A stretch of DNA of 64,000 nucleotides from an uncultured Phycisphaerales bacterium (GCA_949373145.1 CASICI010000007.1:1-64000); one strand, 5' to 3'; positions 1-9,273 are shown, numbered from the stretch's first letter. Notes: generated by a model not told the origin, from the sequence alone. Program-made: numbers and translations.

Positions 1-467
1 TCATCCCGCAGGTTCATCATCGACGAGCTGAGGGTCACCAACGTCAAGGTCTCCGTCGCGGTCGAACCCATCTCGAAGGCGACCGCACCCTCCACGATCA
101 CGATCAACAAGATCATCATCAAGGACATCGGCAAGAAGCAGAACGCGCGCGGATCTCGATCAACTCATCGCCATCGTCGTCCAGTCGGTGGTCGATGCGG
201 TCATCAAGGCGGCACCCTCCGAAATCCCCGCGATCATGATGCAGGGAATCGAGGGTGGACTCTCGAATCTGACGTCCTTCGACTTCGGCGACGTGCAGTT
301 CGATGGCGGCAAGGGCCTCCAGAACGTCGTCAAGTCGATCTCCGACATCGGGAAAGTCATCCGGTGCCAAGGATGTCTCCGACACCCTCAAGGGAATCGG
401 CGAGGGGATCGGCGACCTGCTCAACGGTGGTGACAAGAAGGATCCACCGGAGAAGACGGCGGACTGA
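1..467 (+). pseudogene. AsmA-like protein, 3' end, interrupted by two frameshifts
   Basis: This is the carboxy-terminal part of a protein whose start lies before the window. Three stretches in three different frames read as one protein: frame 1 from base 1 to about 145 (contains FIIDELRVTNVKVSVAVEP), frame 2 from about 146 to 360 (contains IAIVVQSVVDAVIKAA) and frame 3 from about 363 to the stop at 465-467 (contains DTLKGIGEGIGDLLNGGDKK). The alternating beta-like and amphipathic pattern, ending in a short charged tail, resembles the carboxy end of AsmA-type envelope proteins known from Phycisphaerae. Two indels are needed to restore one frame. They are either real mutations or sequencing errors; the intact protein-like signal on both sides of each shift favours errors or very recent decay. 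The family call is tentative. Confidence 0.5.
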
Positions 468-496
468 TGCCGAGGCCCCTGGATCCGGTCTTCGGA

Positions 497-2053
497 TCAC
501 TCCGGTGATTCAGTGAACTCGACCCTCGGGAACAACGCGACCTTTTCGATCCCGGTTCCCTCCTGAAGGCGTCCCCAGATCGCATTCCGCACCGAACGTC
601 GCCGCTTCGCGTCACCCAGGTTCCATGTCGTTCTGAGTGATTCCATTCTGGTCGGCATGACCGGTTCCAGCAGACAGCATGCGATTCGTATCGCCTCCGC
701 GCATCGGTACAGGATGTCGTTCACACGTTCCGACGACTCGGGATTCTTCGCGAGCTTGAATGGTTCGGTGTCGTTGATGAAGTTGTCGACCTGACGAACG
801 ATCTTCATCGCTTCCGCGATCGCACCTGCAAGGTCGAAGTCCTTCATCGAATCGAGCGACGCATCCACCCTTTCCTTGGTGAACACCCGCCAATCGACAT
901 CATCGCCGACCAACACGCCCGAGTCCTTCGGGCAGAGTCCGTCGCAGTACTTTCCGATCATGGCGGAGGTTCGGCTGGCACAGTTTCCGATGGTGTTCAC
1001 CAGATCCGTCGTGTACGTCTCGTGGAAATGGGATCGTGAGAAGTCCGAATCCGTCGCACCCAACGGTCCCTGGGTCGCAAGGAAATACCGAAGTGAATCC
1101 TGCCCGTAGGAGTCCATGTAGTTCTGCAGTTGTTCAAGATCGATGAAGTTGCCCAGGGACTTCGACATCTTCTGACCCTCACTGATCCAGAAGGAGTGTG
1201 CGTAGATGCAGCCTGGTTGTTCGAGTTCCAACGCCATCAGCACGGCAGGCCATATCACGGCGTGGAACCAGAGAATCTCCTTGCCGATCACGTGGTAGTC
1301 GGCGGGCCAGTACTTCGACCGTTCACCCAGGGGTGATTCACACATCCCAACGCCGGTGGCGTAGTTCATCAAGGCATCGATCCACACGTAGATCACGTGT
1401 TCTTCATCGCCCGGAAATGGGATTCCCCATTCAAAATTCGTTCGCGTGATGGGAACATCCTGAAGACCACCGCGCAGTCTACCCAGCACCTCGTTCCGTC
1501 GAGCTCCCGGCTTCACGAAGTCCGGTCGTTCGTCGAACAGCTTTTCCAGACGTTCCTGATAGGCACTCAGACGAAAGAAGTAATTGGTCTGAGTCGCTCG
1601 GACCAGGGGCTTCTGTGAGATCGGTGACTTGTATTCAAGTTCCTTCGCCTTCGTCTCGGTGTGGTACTCCTCCTGCCCCTCGTCGTACCACCCTTCGAAT
1701 TCACCAAGGTAGACGTCCCCGGATTCGAGGAGCCGTGTGACCGCGGTCTGCACCTGGTTCACGTGTCGGTCCTGAGTCGTTCTGATGAAGTCGTCGTAGG
1801 TCAGCCCGAACAGATCCATCACCTTGCGGAACTCGGAGGCATTCTCATCCGCGAGTTCCTGGGGGGAGATTCCCCGTTCTCGCGCGGACTTCTCGACCTT
1901 GAGCCCATGTTCATCCGTGCCCGTCAGAAAGAAGACGTCTTCACCTCGGGCACGCATCGATCTCGCCCAGATGTCGCACAGGGTTGTCGTATAGGCATGG
2001 CCGATGTGCGGCTTGTCGTTGACGTAGTAGATCGGTGTGGTGATGTAGGCCAT
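497..2053 (-). CDS. metG: Methionine--tRNA ligase
   Basis: Class I aminoacyl-tRNA synthetase that charges tRNA-Met in the cytoplasm. The HIGH signature appears as PHIGHAY about 14 residues from the chosen start, the tRNA-binding WIDALMNY region lies mid-protein, and the KMSKS loop reads GQKMSKSLGNF. At about 518 residues it is the short form without the carboxy-terminal EMAP/tRNA-binding domain. The connective-peptide region (WYDEGQEEYHTETKAKELEY) has none of the zinc-binding cysteines, so it is probably a zinc-free type. The start at 2053 gives the usual amino end MAYITTPIYYV. An in-frame ATG at 2107 has a better-spaced GGGAG but would add 18 unconserved residues. It is transcribed away from the anchored protein at 2158. 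Confidence 0.95.
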   Translation of the reverse strand: MAYITTPIYYVNDKPHIGHAYTTTLCDIWARSMRARGEDVFFLTGTDEHGLKVEKSARERGISPQELADENASEFRKVMDLFGLTYDDFIRTTQDRHVNQVQTAVTRLLESGDVYLGEFEGWYDEGQEEYHTETKAKELEYKSPISQKPLVRATQTNYFFRLSAYQERLEKLFDERPDFVKPGARRNEVLGRLRGGLQDVPITRTNFEWGIPFPGDEEHVIYVWIDALMNYATGVGMCESPLGERSKYWPADYHVIGKEILWFHAVIWPAVLMALELEQPGCIYAHSFWISEGQKMSKSLGNFIDLEQLQNYMDSYGQDSLRYFLATQGPLGATDSDFSRSHFHETYTTDLVNTIGNCASRTSAMIGKYCDGLCPKDSGVLVGDDVDWRVFTKERVDASLDSMKDFDLAGAIAEAMKIVRQVDNFINDTEPFKLAKNPESSERVNDILYRCAEAIRIACCLLEPVMPTRMESLRTTWNLGDAKRRRSVRNAIWGRLQEGTGIEKVALFPRVEFTESPE

Positions 2054-2157
2054 CGTGTTCTGTCTGCCTCGTGTCCTAAGAGCGATTCCGTTCGAATTTG
2101 GAGACATCGGAAGGACTCCCGATCTACCATGAGTCCCATTCTACGTGAGATCACCGC

Positions 2158-2889
2158 ATGCACCCAGAACCATCATCACGCCAGTCGGCGAAGCAGAGAA
2201 GTCAGAGAGCGAACCCGCTCGCGGTCTTTGGCGTTCTTCTGATCGTGTTGTTCTCGATCCTGCTCGGTGTCTTCGGTCCTCGTGTCTCGGACTATCGTCG
2301 CGGTCAGTTCGTCTCCGGGCAGCCGGTCGTTGATCTGCTTCAGGGAATTCCCTCGGTGTATTTTCGCACGCTTCAGAAGATGTCCAGAAGCATCAGACGT
2401 TCGAATTCCAGACCGGATCCGGTTTCCAACCAGGTTCTGGAAGGGTTGATACGGGATCGCTTCGGTTCGGTCGACCCACCGTTTCTTCCACGTTCCTCGA
2501 CTTTCGAGATCGTTGCCGTCGACGACAAGGTCGATCTCACCGCCCTGCGAACGTCCGACGACGGTCCTGAGTCCGGTTTCTCCGTGTTCTACCTCCCCGA
2601 AGACAGCGCTTCTGATGCCGGGGATGGAGTGGTCCTGCTGGTTCAAGCTCTCACTGAAAATCCCCAATCGCTCTATCTGCGTGATGAGTTCGGAACCCCC
2701 AGGATCGTTGAAGAGGGTGCCATTCACCGTGACCTGGTGGGTGGCGTCGGTGCACGATTGAGCCTCAGCTTCTGGATCATGGATGGTTTCTTCTATGCCC
2801 TCGCAGCATCAGAACCGGAACGACTCGATGAATATCTGGACTCACTCGACCTCGCTCCTGCGATCGAAGAGCCGATTTCCAGTGTCTGA
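2158..2889 (+). CDS. Membrane-anchored protein of unknown function
   Basis: The protein has 243 residues and I do not recognise its family. A basic amino end (residues 1-19) is followed by one hydrophobic segment at about 21-41 (AVFGVLLIVLFSILLGVFG), which suggests a single membrane anchor with the rest of the chain outside. The exterior part has alternating hydrophobic and charged residues consistent with a mixed alpha/beta fold, and it contains no cysteines or obvious catalytic motif. The gene is divergent from metG with 104 bases between the starts chosen here, so the two may share a promoter region. The next gene starts 78 bases downstream on the same strand and is also exported, but no functional link is visible. 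Confidence 0.6.
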   Translation: MHPEPSSRQSAKQRSQRANPLAVFGVLLIVLFSILLGVFGPRVSDYRRGQFVSGQPVVDLLQGIPSVYFRTLQKMSRSIRRSNSRPDPVSNQVLEGLIRDRFGSVDPPFLPRSSTFEIVAVDDKVDLTALRTSDDGPESGFSVFYLPEDSASDAGDGVVLLVQALTENPQSLYLRDEFGTPRIVEEGAIHRDLVGGVGARLSLSFWIMDGFFYALAASEPERLDEYLDSLDLAPAIEEPISSV

Positions 2890-2967
2890 GACGAATCAGG
2901 CGCTGTTTGGTCTTTGACAACTGCGGCGAACCGATAAAGTAGTGTCTTCACCATTCGGAGTCCGCCC

Positions 2968-4719
2968 ATGTCACACCACCCTTCATGCCTTCCTCTCACC
3001 CTCTCGCGCACACGCTCGTCTCTGGCGATCGCCCTCTTCTCGTTGTGCGCCGCTCAGGGACACGCTCAGAACGCACTTCAGAATGATCTTGGTGGTTCCA
3101 ATGGCAACGCATTGGACAACAATCTCCAGATGAATCCCTCAGGCCAGCGCATGCGGGGAAACATCAGGAACACTCAACGGGACTACAGCCTCGGCAATCT
3201 TGCCGTAACCGGAGGGCTTGCCGGCGGTCGCAACTTCCGACTTGATGCCGAAGCTCGGCAACTCGGCCTGGAGGAGGGCTCTTTCGGAGTGAACGACTTC
3301 CGAGGCCAACTTGGAAGCGACGACATCTTCAACGAGCTTCAGGGTTCCGCCTTGTCCCAGATCGATTTCGTCACATCCGGTCTGGCCAACCAGAACTATC
3401 TGAACGCTTCAGGTCTTGGGATGTTCGAATATCGACGGGATTTCACGCCCGCTGAAGGCGTCTACGGATCCTTCCAGGGCAGTCAGATCAACCAGAATCG
3501 AATCAGACTGGATCGTATGTACGCATCCAATGGTTCCTCCACCCTCTATGACACCACGGTCTCACCAAGTTCCATCAGATTCATGCAGATGCAGAATGAC
3601 AGTGGAAATATCATTCCGATGGTCGTCGAATCAAACGACCTGCAGGGTGTCTACCGAAGACAGTTGTTGTTTTCGGGTCTGGATTACGGCACACTGAACA
3701 CGTTTCAGCGTGCATCATTGCTTGACAGTATTTCACGAGGCGAGCTCAGCGAGGAACAGGTGGGTTCTCCCTACCTGTCATCATCTGGCTCCGTGCCCCC
3801 CGAATTGCTGCTGAATCCGAACTTCGGAGCGCCGCAGCCCGAGGGCGATTCAGGCGTTGGTGCCAACAAGACGATGGACGCCTATCAGAGGGCGATCCGA
3901 CAGATGGTCGAGACCTACGCTGAACGAGACGATGTCTCGATCGCAGTCGATCCCGCCTTGCTCACTGAGATCAGAAACGACCTCAACCGGTTGAGACGTG
4001 TGGCGTCGGAGGTCACTCCCAGCGGAGAGGATTCCGAAAATTTCGACCTCTTGTCATACATCGAAAGTCTCGATGAGAGTGATGCCGAGAGTCCCGAGAC
4101 CGAAGCCACCGAAGAGCCCGAAAACGAGTCGGCAGACGAACGTGAGGAACGAATCGAACGTGAAGAACGCGAGGCATTCATCGATCGATCGCTTGAGATG
4201 ATTCGAAATGGTGGTTCCATCGATTCGTTTCTCGAAGGTCAGCAAGGTCGAATTCGCACACTCATGGAAAAAGGCGAGGAGCTTCTGCGTCGGGGTTCCT
4301 ATTTCGATGCCGAACAAAGCTTCGATGAGATACTCGCCATCAATCCGGGCAACCCACTCGCTCTCCTCGGCCGCGCCACCAGCCAGCTGGGCGCCGGGCT
4401 CTATCTGTCCACTTCATTTTCGTTGAAAAAGCTCTTCACGGCCTATCCCGAGATGGCAGGCATGGTTCTCGATCAGCAGTTCCAGCCCAACGTGATCCGA
4501 CTCAAGATCGCCGAGAACAAGATTCGAACTCGCATCGGTCGTGGCACAGATCTCCCGTCCTATGGGTTGTGTCTTGCCTATGTCGGAAAGCTTCTCGGGG
4601 AGCCTGAGACGATCGAAGAGGGTCTCAAGCTCATGGACGAAACCGATGGCGACCTCTTCCTGTCCGGTTTTCTCGCGAAGATCTGGTTGGGTGTGGGGCC
4701 CTCGAACATGGAACCTTGA
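2968..4719 (+). CDS. Secreted protein with carboxy-terminal TPR-like repeats
   Basis: The protein has 583 residues. Residues 1 to about 33 form a signal peptide (basic start, hydrophobic SSLAIALFSLCAAQ, likely cleavage after GHA). Residues 34-300 are rich in Asn, Gly, Ser and Gln with many short hydrophobic patches. Residues about 365-395 are a strongly acidic, glutamate-rich linker. From about 415 a TPR-type helix pair is clear (MEKGEELLRRGSYFDAEQSF and the following NPGNPLALLGRA), with further helices to the end. A periplasmic or surface scaffold role is plausible, but the function is unknown. No conserved catalytic residues are seen. Confidence 0.65.
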   Translation: MSHHPSCLPLTLSRTRSSLAIALFSLCAAQGHAQNALQNDLGGSNGNALDNNLQMNPSGQRMRGNIRNTQRDYSLGNLAVTGGLAGGRNFRLDAEARQLGLEEGSFGVNDFRGQLGSDDIFNELQGSALSQIDFVTSGLANQNYLNASGLGMFEYRRDFTPAEGVYGSFQGSQINQNRIRLDRMYASNGSSTLYDTTVSPSSIRFMQMQNDSGNIIPMVVESNDLQGVYRRQLLFSGLDYGTLNTFQRASLLDSISRGELSEEQVGSPYLSSSGSVPPELLLNPNFGAPQPEGDSGVGANKTMDAYQRAIRQMVETYAERDDVSIAVDPALLTEIRNDLNRLRRVASEVTPSGEDSENFDLLSYIESLDESDAESPETEATEEPENESADEREERIEREEREAFIDRSLEMIRNGGSIDSFLEGQQGRIRTLMEKGEELLRRGSYFDAEQSFDEILAINPGNPLALLGRATSQLGAGLYLSTSFSLKKLFTAYPEMAGMVLDQQFQPNVIRLKIAENKIRTRIGRGTDLPSYGLCLAYVGKLLGEPETIEEGLKLMDETDGDLFLSGFLAKIWLGVGPSNMEP

Positions 4720-4879
4720 TTTTTCCATGACAGCCAGTCCAGGTTACCGGCCGTACATTCGGCATCTCCTACCGATTTCCGCGGAGTTTGTCCCATCTGC
4801 ACCGAACGTGCTGCTCTCAAGCACTTTGAAACCTTCCACAACCTCATGAGAAGGCCCCTCATCTGCCGATGAAAGAGTC

Positions 4880-5176
4880 ATGAGCATGATCGGTGGAGGA
4901 CTTGAGAGCGCCCTTGCACAGCTGGCCCAGGCCCAGCAGTCGGTGGCCAAGGACAAGGACCGCGAACGTGCGGCCAGTGAGTCCTCTCGTCGAATTTCCG
5001 ATTCCGTGCGTTTGAGAGTCGCGGGTGTCGAAGAAGCCGATGCTGTCCGAGACCCTGGTCACGAAGGGCACGGGTCCGGTGGACGGACTCGTGACGAATG
5101 CGACTCCGATGATTCGAAGGACGAGACCGGCAGGGATGATGGCCCTGATCATGTCCGCGTCGATCTCACCGCTTGA
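4880..5176 (+). CDS. Small hydrophilic protein of unknown function
   Basis: The product has 98 residues. The amino-terminal 35 residues form a predicted amphipathic helix (SALAQLAQAQQSVAKDKDRE), and the rest is rich in Asp, Gly, Arg and Glu and ends in VDLTA. The ATG is preceded by AAAGAG at short distance. Its end overlaps the 3' end of metF by 11 bases in convergent orientation. The helix-plus-acidic-tail layout looks like a real small protein, whereas the opposite-strand reading of this stretch has no protein-like features. No known domain was recognised. Confidence 0.45.
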   Translation: MSMIGGGLESALAQLAQAQQSVAKDKDRERAASESSRRISDSVRLRVAGVEEADAVRDPGHEGHGSGGRTRDECDSDDSKDETGRDDGPDHVRVDLTA

Positions 5177-6107
5177 CGATCGTGATCTCTGGTTCTCTTC
5201 TTCCGCGGAGTTGTTCGGAATCATTCACGCCGAGTGATTTGTAGATCTCAATCGTCGCCTTCGATCTGTTCAAGGTGTAGAAATGGATGCCCTGCACGCC
5301 TTCATCCATGAGCTGAAGGCATTGCTCGGTCGCCCAATGTATTCCGACACGTTCGATGTTTCTGGGGTCGGGGCCCGCTCGTTCGAGTGCTCTGAGAAGT
5401 GGCGCGGGAAAATTGGTTCCTGCTGCAAGCTCCGCCATTCGCTTCAGACCCGAGAGCGATGTCACCGGCATGATGCCCGCAAAGATGGGAACGTCGATCC
5501 CCTTCAGCCGACAGCGCTCCTTCCAATCGAGAAAGTTTCTGTTGTCGAAGAACATCTGACTGCAGATCCAGTCCACGCCTTCATCCACCTTGCTCTTGAG
5601 GTGGTCCATCTGGGCAAGCGTGTTGGGAGTTTCAGGGTGTCCTTCAGGGAAGCCTGCCGCGCCGATCGAAAATCCACGGGGATCGGGGTGCGCTCCGGAT
5701 CGATTGAATTCAGAGATGGTCCTGATGAGATCCGCGGCATATGGAAAGTGCTTGAAGTGATCGCCTGATCTCGCTCCGGAAGGTGCGTCACCTCTGAGTG
5801 CCAGAATGTTTGAGATTCCGGCGTCTGCGTAGGCTTTGAGAATGTCGTGGATCTGAGCGGAGTCGTGCTCGACGCATGTGAGGTGAGGGACTGGATCGAG
5901 GCCCGAGCGTTCCTTCAGGCGACGCACCAATTCGTGGGTCTTGGTTCTTGTCGAACCGCCCGCCCCGTAGGTCACTGAAACGAAACTCGGTCCCAGTTTG
6001 GTCAGTTCATCGATCGTTTCCTCGAGTTTCTCCCAGCTCTTATCGGTGCTCGGTGGGAAAAATTCGAAACTGAACGTGGTGGTATCCCGCTTGATGACAT
6101 CGGACAT
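5166..6107 (-). CDS. metF: Methylenetetrahydrofolate reductase
   Basis: FAD-dependent reductase that converts 5,10-methylenetetrahydrofolate to 5-methyltetrahydrofolate for methionine synthesis. The family markers are FSFEFFPPST near the amino end, FVSVTYGAGGSTR, NILALRGD, and the later QMFFDNRNFLDW and IFAGIMPV. The length of about 313 residues from the chosen ATG fits the bacterial family. Starts at 6107 or 6113 (MHMSDV) are both plausible. A start at 6173 is unlikely because it would run through the divergent rex start. metF and metG are both methionine-related but are separated by three genes. Confidence 0.95.
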   Translation of the reverse strand: MSDVIKRDTTTFSFEFFPPSTDKSWEKLEETIDELTKLGPSFVSVTYGAGGSTRTKTHELVRRLKERSGLDPVPHLTCVEHDSAQIHDILKAYADAGISNILALRGDAPSGARSGDHFKHFPYAADLIRTISEFNRSGAHPDPRGFSIGAAGFPEGHPETPNTLAQMDHLKSKVDEGVDWICSQMFFDNRNFLDWKERCRLKGIDVPIFAGIMPVTSLSGLKRMAELAAGTNFPAPLLRALERAGPDPRNIERVGIHWATEQCLQLMDEGVQGIHFYTLNRSKATIEIYKSLGVNDSEQLRGRREPEITIVKR

Positions 6108-6153
6108 GTGCATGGGATCATTGTACTTCAGTGGTCCGTGATAAACTCTCGGT

Positions 6154-6825
6154 GTGGACGGCAAGCAGAACATTCCTCGACCGACGGCTCGGCGACTCAG
6201 CCTCTATCTCAGAGAGCTTGTCGTGCTTCTCTCGGCCAATCGCACGATGGTCAGTTCCAAGCAGATCGGTGCGCTTCTGGGGCTGACTGATGCCCAGGTC
6301 AGAAAGGATCTGACCTTCGTCGGTCAGTTCGGCCATTCCGGGGTTGGCTACGACGTCCGGAAGCTGCATGAGAACCTGCGACGAATTCTCGGTCGAGACC
6401 TGATCTGGAACGCGGCATTGATCGGAGCAGGCAACATCGGTCGGGCGCTGCTTTCCTACCGACCCTTCGATGAACTCAATTTCCACATCACGTCCGTCTT
6501 CGACTCCGACCCCGGTTCCTGGGGGCTGGTGCTCAACAAGCGAACGGTTCAGCCCATTTCCGAACTGGAAACGACCCTTGAAAACAGTGGTGTCCGACTG
6601 GGAATCATCGCGGTGCCATCGCATGCCGCACAGGGTGTCGCCGATCGTCTCGTTGAATACGGCATCGACGGTATCCTCAACTTCGCTCCGCGGCGTCTCG
6701 AGTTGAGCACCGACGTCATTGTGTCCAACGTCGATTTCACCCTGAGTTTCGAACAGCTGGCCTTTCAAGTCGCGCAAGCCAGTCACCTCTCTCCCGATAA
6801 GGAAATCGATGATCTCTCTCGATGA
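6154..6825 (+). CDS. rex: Redox-sensing transcriptional repressor Rex
   Basis: Rex senses the NADH/NAD ratio and represses fermentation or respiration genes when NADH is low. Residues 8-75 form the winged-helix DNA-binding domain (SSKQIGALLGLTDAQVRKDL, then FGHSGVGY), and residues 85-210 form a Rossmann domain with GAGNIG at 91-96. The carboxy-terminal domain-swapping helix is present. The length of 223 residues is typical. The start is GTG at 6154; the next in-frame Met lies inside the HTH, so a later start would break the domain. The gene is divergent from metF with only 46 bases between starts, and no clear TTGTGAA-type Rex operator is seen there. The next gene overlaps its 3' end by 17 bases. 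Confidence 0.95.
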   Translation: MDGKQNIPRPTARRLSLYLRELVVLLSANRTMVSSKQIGALLGLTDAQVRKDLTFVGQFGHSGVGYDVRKLHENLRRILGRDLIWNAALIGAGNIGRALLSYRPFDELNFHITSVFDSDPGSWGLVLNKRTVQPISELETTLENSGVRLGIIAVPSHAAQGVADRLVEYGIDGILNFAPRRLELSTDVIVSNVDFTLSFEQLAFQVAQASHLSPDKEIDDLSR

Positions 6826-7462
6826 CATCCGACCAGTTCGGTTCGTACCTTTCACCTTGACGCTTCTTTTCCTCGCCTTGACCATCACCGGTTGTCGGGT
6901 CACGGTTCTTTCACCATCAAGCGATGACACCGCGCGTGATCGAAATGCCGTGCTCCAGGAGGAGAATCAAACCCTGAAGCGTGAGAACGAAGGCTTGAAG
7001 GTGAGAGTGTCAGAGGCTGAATCAGACTCAGACCCCGTGGGGGTTCAGCTGTCTGAGGCGACACCTCGGCTCATTTCCATGACGATTCAAGATTCCAGCC
7101 TCGTGGAGCCCCTTGACGGGGACTCGGGCCCTTCGCATCTGATCCTGAGGATGTCACCCTCTGACGACCGAGGTCGTTTTCTTCAGGTCGTTGGATCGCT
7201 TTCCGTCACCGTGGTGGGGGTTTCGGTCCAGGACGATCCCATGCTCCTGGCCCAGCAGGTCTTCACGCCCACCGAGGTTCGAGATGCCTGGCGGGGTGGC
7301 CTCATGGGCTCCGGGTACGTCTTCGAGGTCCCATTGAACGGGTCCCTTCATGAAGGGCTTCCTGATTCTCTTGATGTGGTGACGCTTTTCGAGAACGGTG
7401 CAGGTGATCGACCGGGGCTGCGGGATGAGCGGCCCGTCCGAGTTCGAAGGTTCACACCCTGA
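6809..7462 (+). CDS. Lipoprotein with coiled-coil segment, unknown function
   Basis: The product has 217 residues. A signal sequence ends in the lipobox LTITGC at about residue 29, so it is probably a lipoprotein. Residues about 45-70 (LQEENQTLKRENEGLKVRV) form a short heptad coiled coil. The rest looks like a beta-rich domain that ends in an Arg-rich tail. The start codon lies inside the end of rex (17-base overlap) and the stop overlaps the next start by one base (TGATG), so rex and the two lipoproteins probably form one transcript. No known family was recognised. Confidence 0.65.
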   Translation: MISLDDIRPVRFVPFTLTLLFLALTITGCRVTVLSPSSDDTARDRNAVLQEENQTLKRENEGLKVRVSEAESDSDPVGVQLSEATPRLISMTIQDSSLVEPLDGDSGPSHLILRMSPSDDRGRFLQVVGSLSVTVVGVSVQDDPMLLAQQVFTPTEVRDAWRGGLMGSGYVFEVPLNGSLHEGLPDSLDVVTLFENGAGDRPGLRDERPVRVRRFTP

Positions 7463-7722
7463 TGGCACGTGTCCGACTTGGTTATCATGACGACATGCCT
7501 CCTCGAAGATCGAATGTTCGTCTGCTCCGTACGTGCTTGATTGGGCTGGTTTTCTCGGTGTTTTACTCGACCGGATGCCAACGAGCTCTCTTCCCAGAGG
7601 AATCTCCACGAACGCAGTTCGAGACTTATGACCGCATGCGACAGAAGTTCGTGCCGCTTGTCGTCCCGGACGTCTTCGGCGAACCGAAACCGGCACTGCG
7701 GGCACGCCTCAGCCCCAGCTGA
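7462..7722 (+). CDS. Small lipoprotein, unknown function
   Basis: The product has 86 residues, or 75 if translation begins at the second ATG (7495, MPPRRSN), which gives a more normal signal peptide. The hydrophobic stretch LIGLVFSVFYSTGC ends in a lipobox cysteine. The mature part contains FETYDRMRQKFVPLVVPDVF, a compact segment that looks conserved in character (aromatic and Pro residues) and ends in ALRARLSPS. The start overlaps the stop of the upstream lipoprotein by one base, which indicates translational coupling. The function is unknown. Confidence 0.6.
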   Translation: MARVRLGYHDDMPPRRSNVRLLRTCLIGLVFSVFYSTGCQRALFPEESPRTQFETYDRMRQKFVPLVVPDVFGEPKPALRARLSPS

Positions 7723-7838
7723 GCCCTGCTCCGTCAATTTTTCCCCATTGCTGAAGCGTTTATGGTTGTGGGTCCGATGGACTAGGTATCCTCGAAGAAC
7801 AGACGGATCGATTGAAGACTGACCCAGGGACGGACTCA

Positions 7839-8531
7839 GTGAGCAGACGCGGACGAAACAACACCAGGACGACTCGAACGTCCACCCGAACCAAGGTCGT
7901 TCTGGCCGCATTCGTCACCTCGATGACCGCGGTCACCGGCATGCTGTTGATCAGTGGCGAGGATTTCGGCCCCGTCAATGCATTCGCCGCCACCAAACCT
8001 GTGATCATCAGTGACTCCGAGACGTCTCAGCCCGGCATTCAGACACGTCCCGAAGGTGACATCGACAGTCGCTGGGAAATGATCGTGATCCATGATTCCG
8101 GTTCTCTTTCAGGCACGGTCCGCGAGCTTGATGCTGAAGCCCGTCAAGCCGGTCTGAATGGCCTCGGGTACCACTTCGTGATCGGCAATGGCAATGGACT
8201 CAGTGACGGCGTGGTCGAGGCCTCCTATCGCTGGAACAGCCAGCTTGCCGGTGCCCATGTGGCTGCGGCACCGAATCCCGACAGCTCTGAACAACGTCGT
8301 GCGGACCAGATGAATCGAACGGCCATCGGCATCTGTCTGGTCGGCCATGGCGATCGATCCGAGTTCACCGAGGCTCAGATGCGGGCGTTGGTCGATCTCG
8401 TTCGAGCTCTTCAGGTTCGTCAGGACATCCCCGCATCCCGGGTGGTCCTCCACTCGGACCTGAACGCGCATGTCGCGAGTCCCGGTCGACTGTTCCCGAT
8501 CGAACGCCTTGAAGCGCACCTCGAGCCCTGA
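7839..8531 (+). CDS. N-acetylmuramoyl-L-alanine amidase (amidase_2/PGRP fold)
   Basis: Predicted zinc amidase that cuts the bond between muramic acid and the stem peptide, acting outside the cytoplasmic membrane. A basic amino end is followed by one hydrophobic segment (KVVLAAFVTSMTAVTGMLLI) that acts as signal or anchor. The fold markers are MIVIHDSGS (first zinc His), LNGLGYHFVIGNGNG, a GAHVAA segment, NRTAIGICLVG and the late VVLHSDLNAH with the second His. The GTG at 7839 is preferred because AGGGA lies eight bases upstream; a TTG at 7812 would also be in frame but has no ribosome site. It may serve peptidoglycan recycling or remodelling. Confidence 0.8.
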   Translation: MSRRGRNNTRTTRTSTRTKVVLAAFVTSMTAVTGMLLISGEDFGPVNAFAATKPVIISDSETSQPGIQTRPEGDIDSRWEMIVIHDSGSLSGTVRELDAEARQAGLNGLGYHFVIGNGNGLSDGVVEASYRWNSQLAGAHVAAAPNPDSSEQRRADQMNRTAIGICLVGHGDRSEFTEAQMRALVDLVRALQVRQDIPASRVVLHSDLNAHVASPGRLFPIERLEAHLEP

Positions 8532-8565
8532 GTTCCGAGCCCCACCTGTCAGGAAAGTGTCATCG

Positions 8566-9273
8566 ATGAGGCCAGATCAGATCTCGGTTCTCTTTGATCT
8601 TGATGGCACATTGATCGATTCATCAGAGGATCTGACCCGAGCTGCCAACGAGATGTTGTCGGTACTCGGTCATCCTTCAGTCACTCTGACCGATGTCGAA
8701 GGTTGGATCGGACACGGTCTTGCGCAGCTGATACACCGTTGTTTGACGAAAACGTTCGATGATGCTGCGGCTGACGAGGAGTTCAGACGCGCGATCGGCC
8801 TGTTTCGAGAGGCCTATCTGGCCACGAATTTCACGAAAACAAGGCTTCTTTCGGGCGCAGAGGCTCTTTTGTCGGCACTTCGATCCAATGGATACGGGGT
8901 GGGTCTCGTCACCAACAAGGACACGATTCCGACTCAGGCAGTCTTGAAACAACTCGAACTGAGCTCGTTTTTCGACGTAGTAGTCTGCGGCAACACGTTG
9001 TCCGTGAAGAAACCAGATCCGGAGCCTCTGCTTCATGCGGCTCGATCTCTTGGTTCGAAGGGTTCGTGGATGATTGGGGATTCTGAAACGGATGCTCGAT
9101 CGAGCCACGCGGCAGGGATACAGTTCATTGCCGTCCAGGGTGGGTACGGACATTCCGGTCCACTCGAGGATCTCCCCGGACCTCCGACTCTTGTGGTCGA
9201 AACCCTCGATTCTCTCCTTCAGGCTGGTGGAAATCCGGTCGAAATGCTCAGCAACCCCCGAGCATTGTCTTGA
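8566..9273 (+). CDS. gph: Phosphoglycolate phosphatase-like HAD hydrolase
   Basis: HAD-superfamily phosphatase. Motif I is FDLDGTLIDS near residue 9, motif II Thr is in GLVTNKD, motif III Lys is in VKKPDP, and motif IV is MIGDSETDARSS. A helical cap of subclass I lies between motifs I and II. The length of about 235 residues fits Gph, which removes 2-phosphoglycolate formed during DNA repair or oxygenase side reactions. The ATG at 8566 has AGGAAA upstream. An earlier in-frame start at 8470 would overlap the amidase and add unconserved residues. Substrate specificity within the HAD family cannot be fixed from motifs alone. Confidence 0.85.
   Translation: MRPDQISVLFDLDGTLIDSSEDLTRAANEMLSVLGHPSVTLTDVEGWIGHGLAQLIHRCLTKTFDDAAADEEFRRAIGLFREAYLATNFTKTRLLSGAEALLSALRSNGYGVGLVTNKDTIPTQAVLKQLELSSFFDVVVCGNTLSVKKPDPEPLLHAARSLGSKGSWMIGDSETDARSSHAAGIQFIAVQGGYGHSGPLEDLPGPPTLVVETLDSLLQAGGNPVEMLSNPRALS

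Noticed and set aside
4859-5224. Minus-strand open frame of 121 codons opposite the small gene at 4880
   Set aside because: It overlaps the end of metF in another frame and shows no protein-like pattern. The plus-strand reading is better supported.
6108-6153. Possible Rex operator between metF and rex
   Set aside because: No TTGTGAA...TTCACAA-type palindrome is present in the 46 bases.
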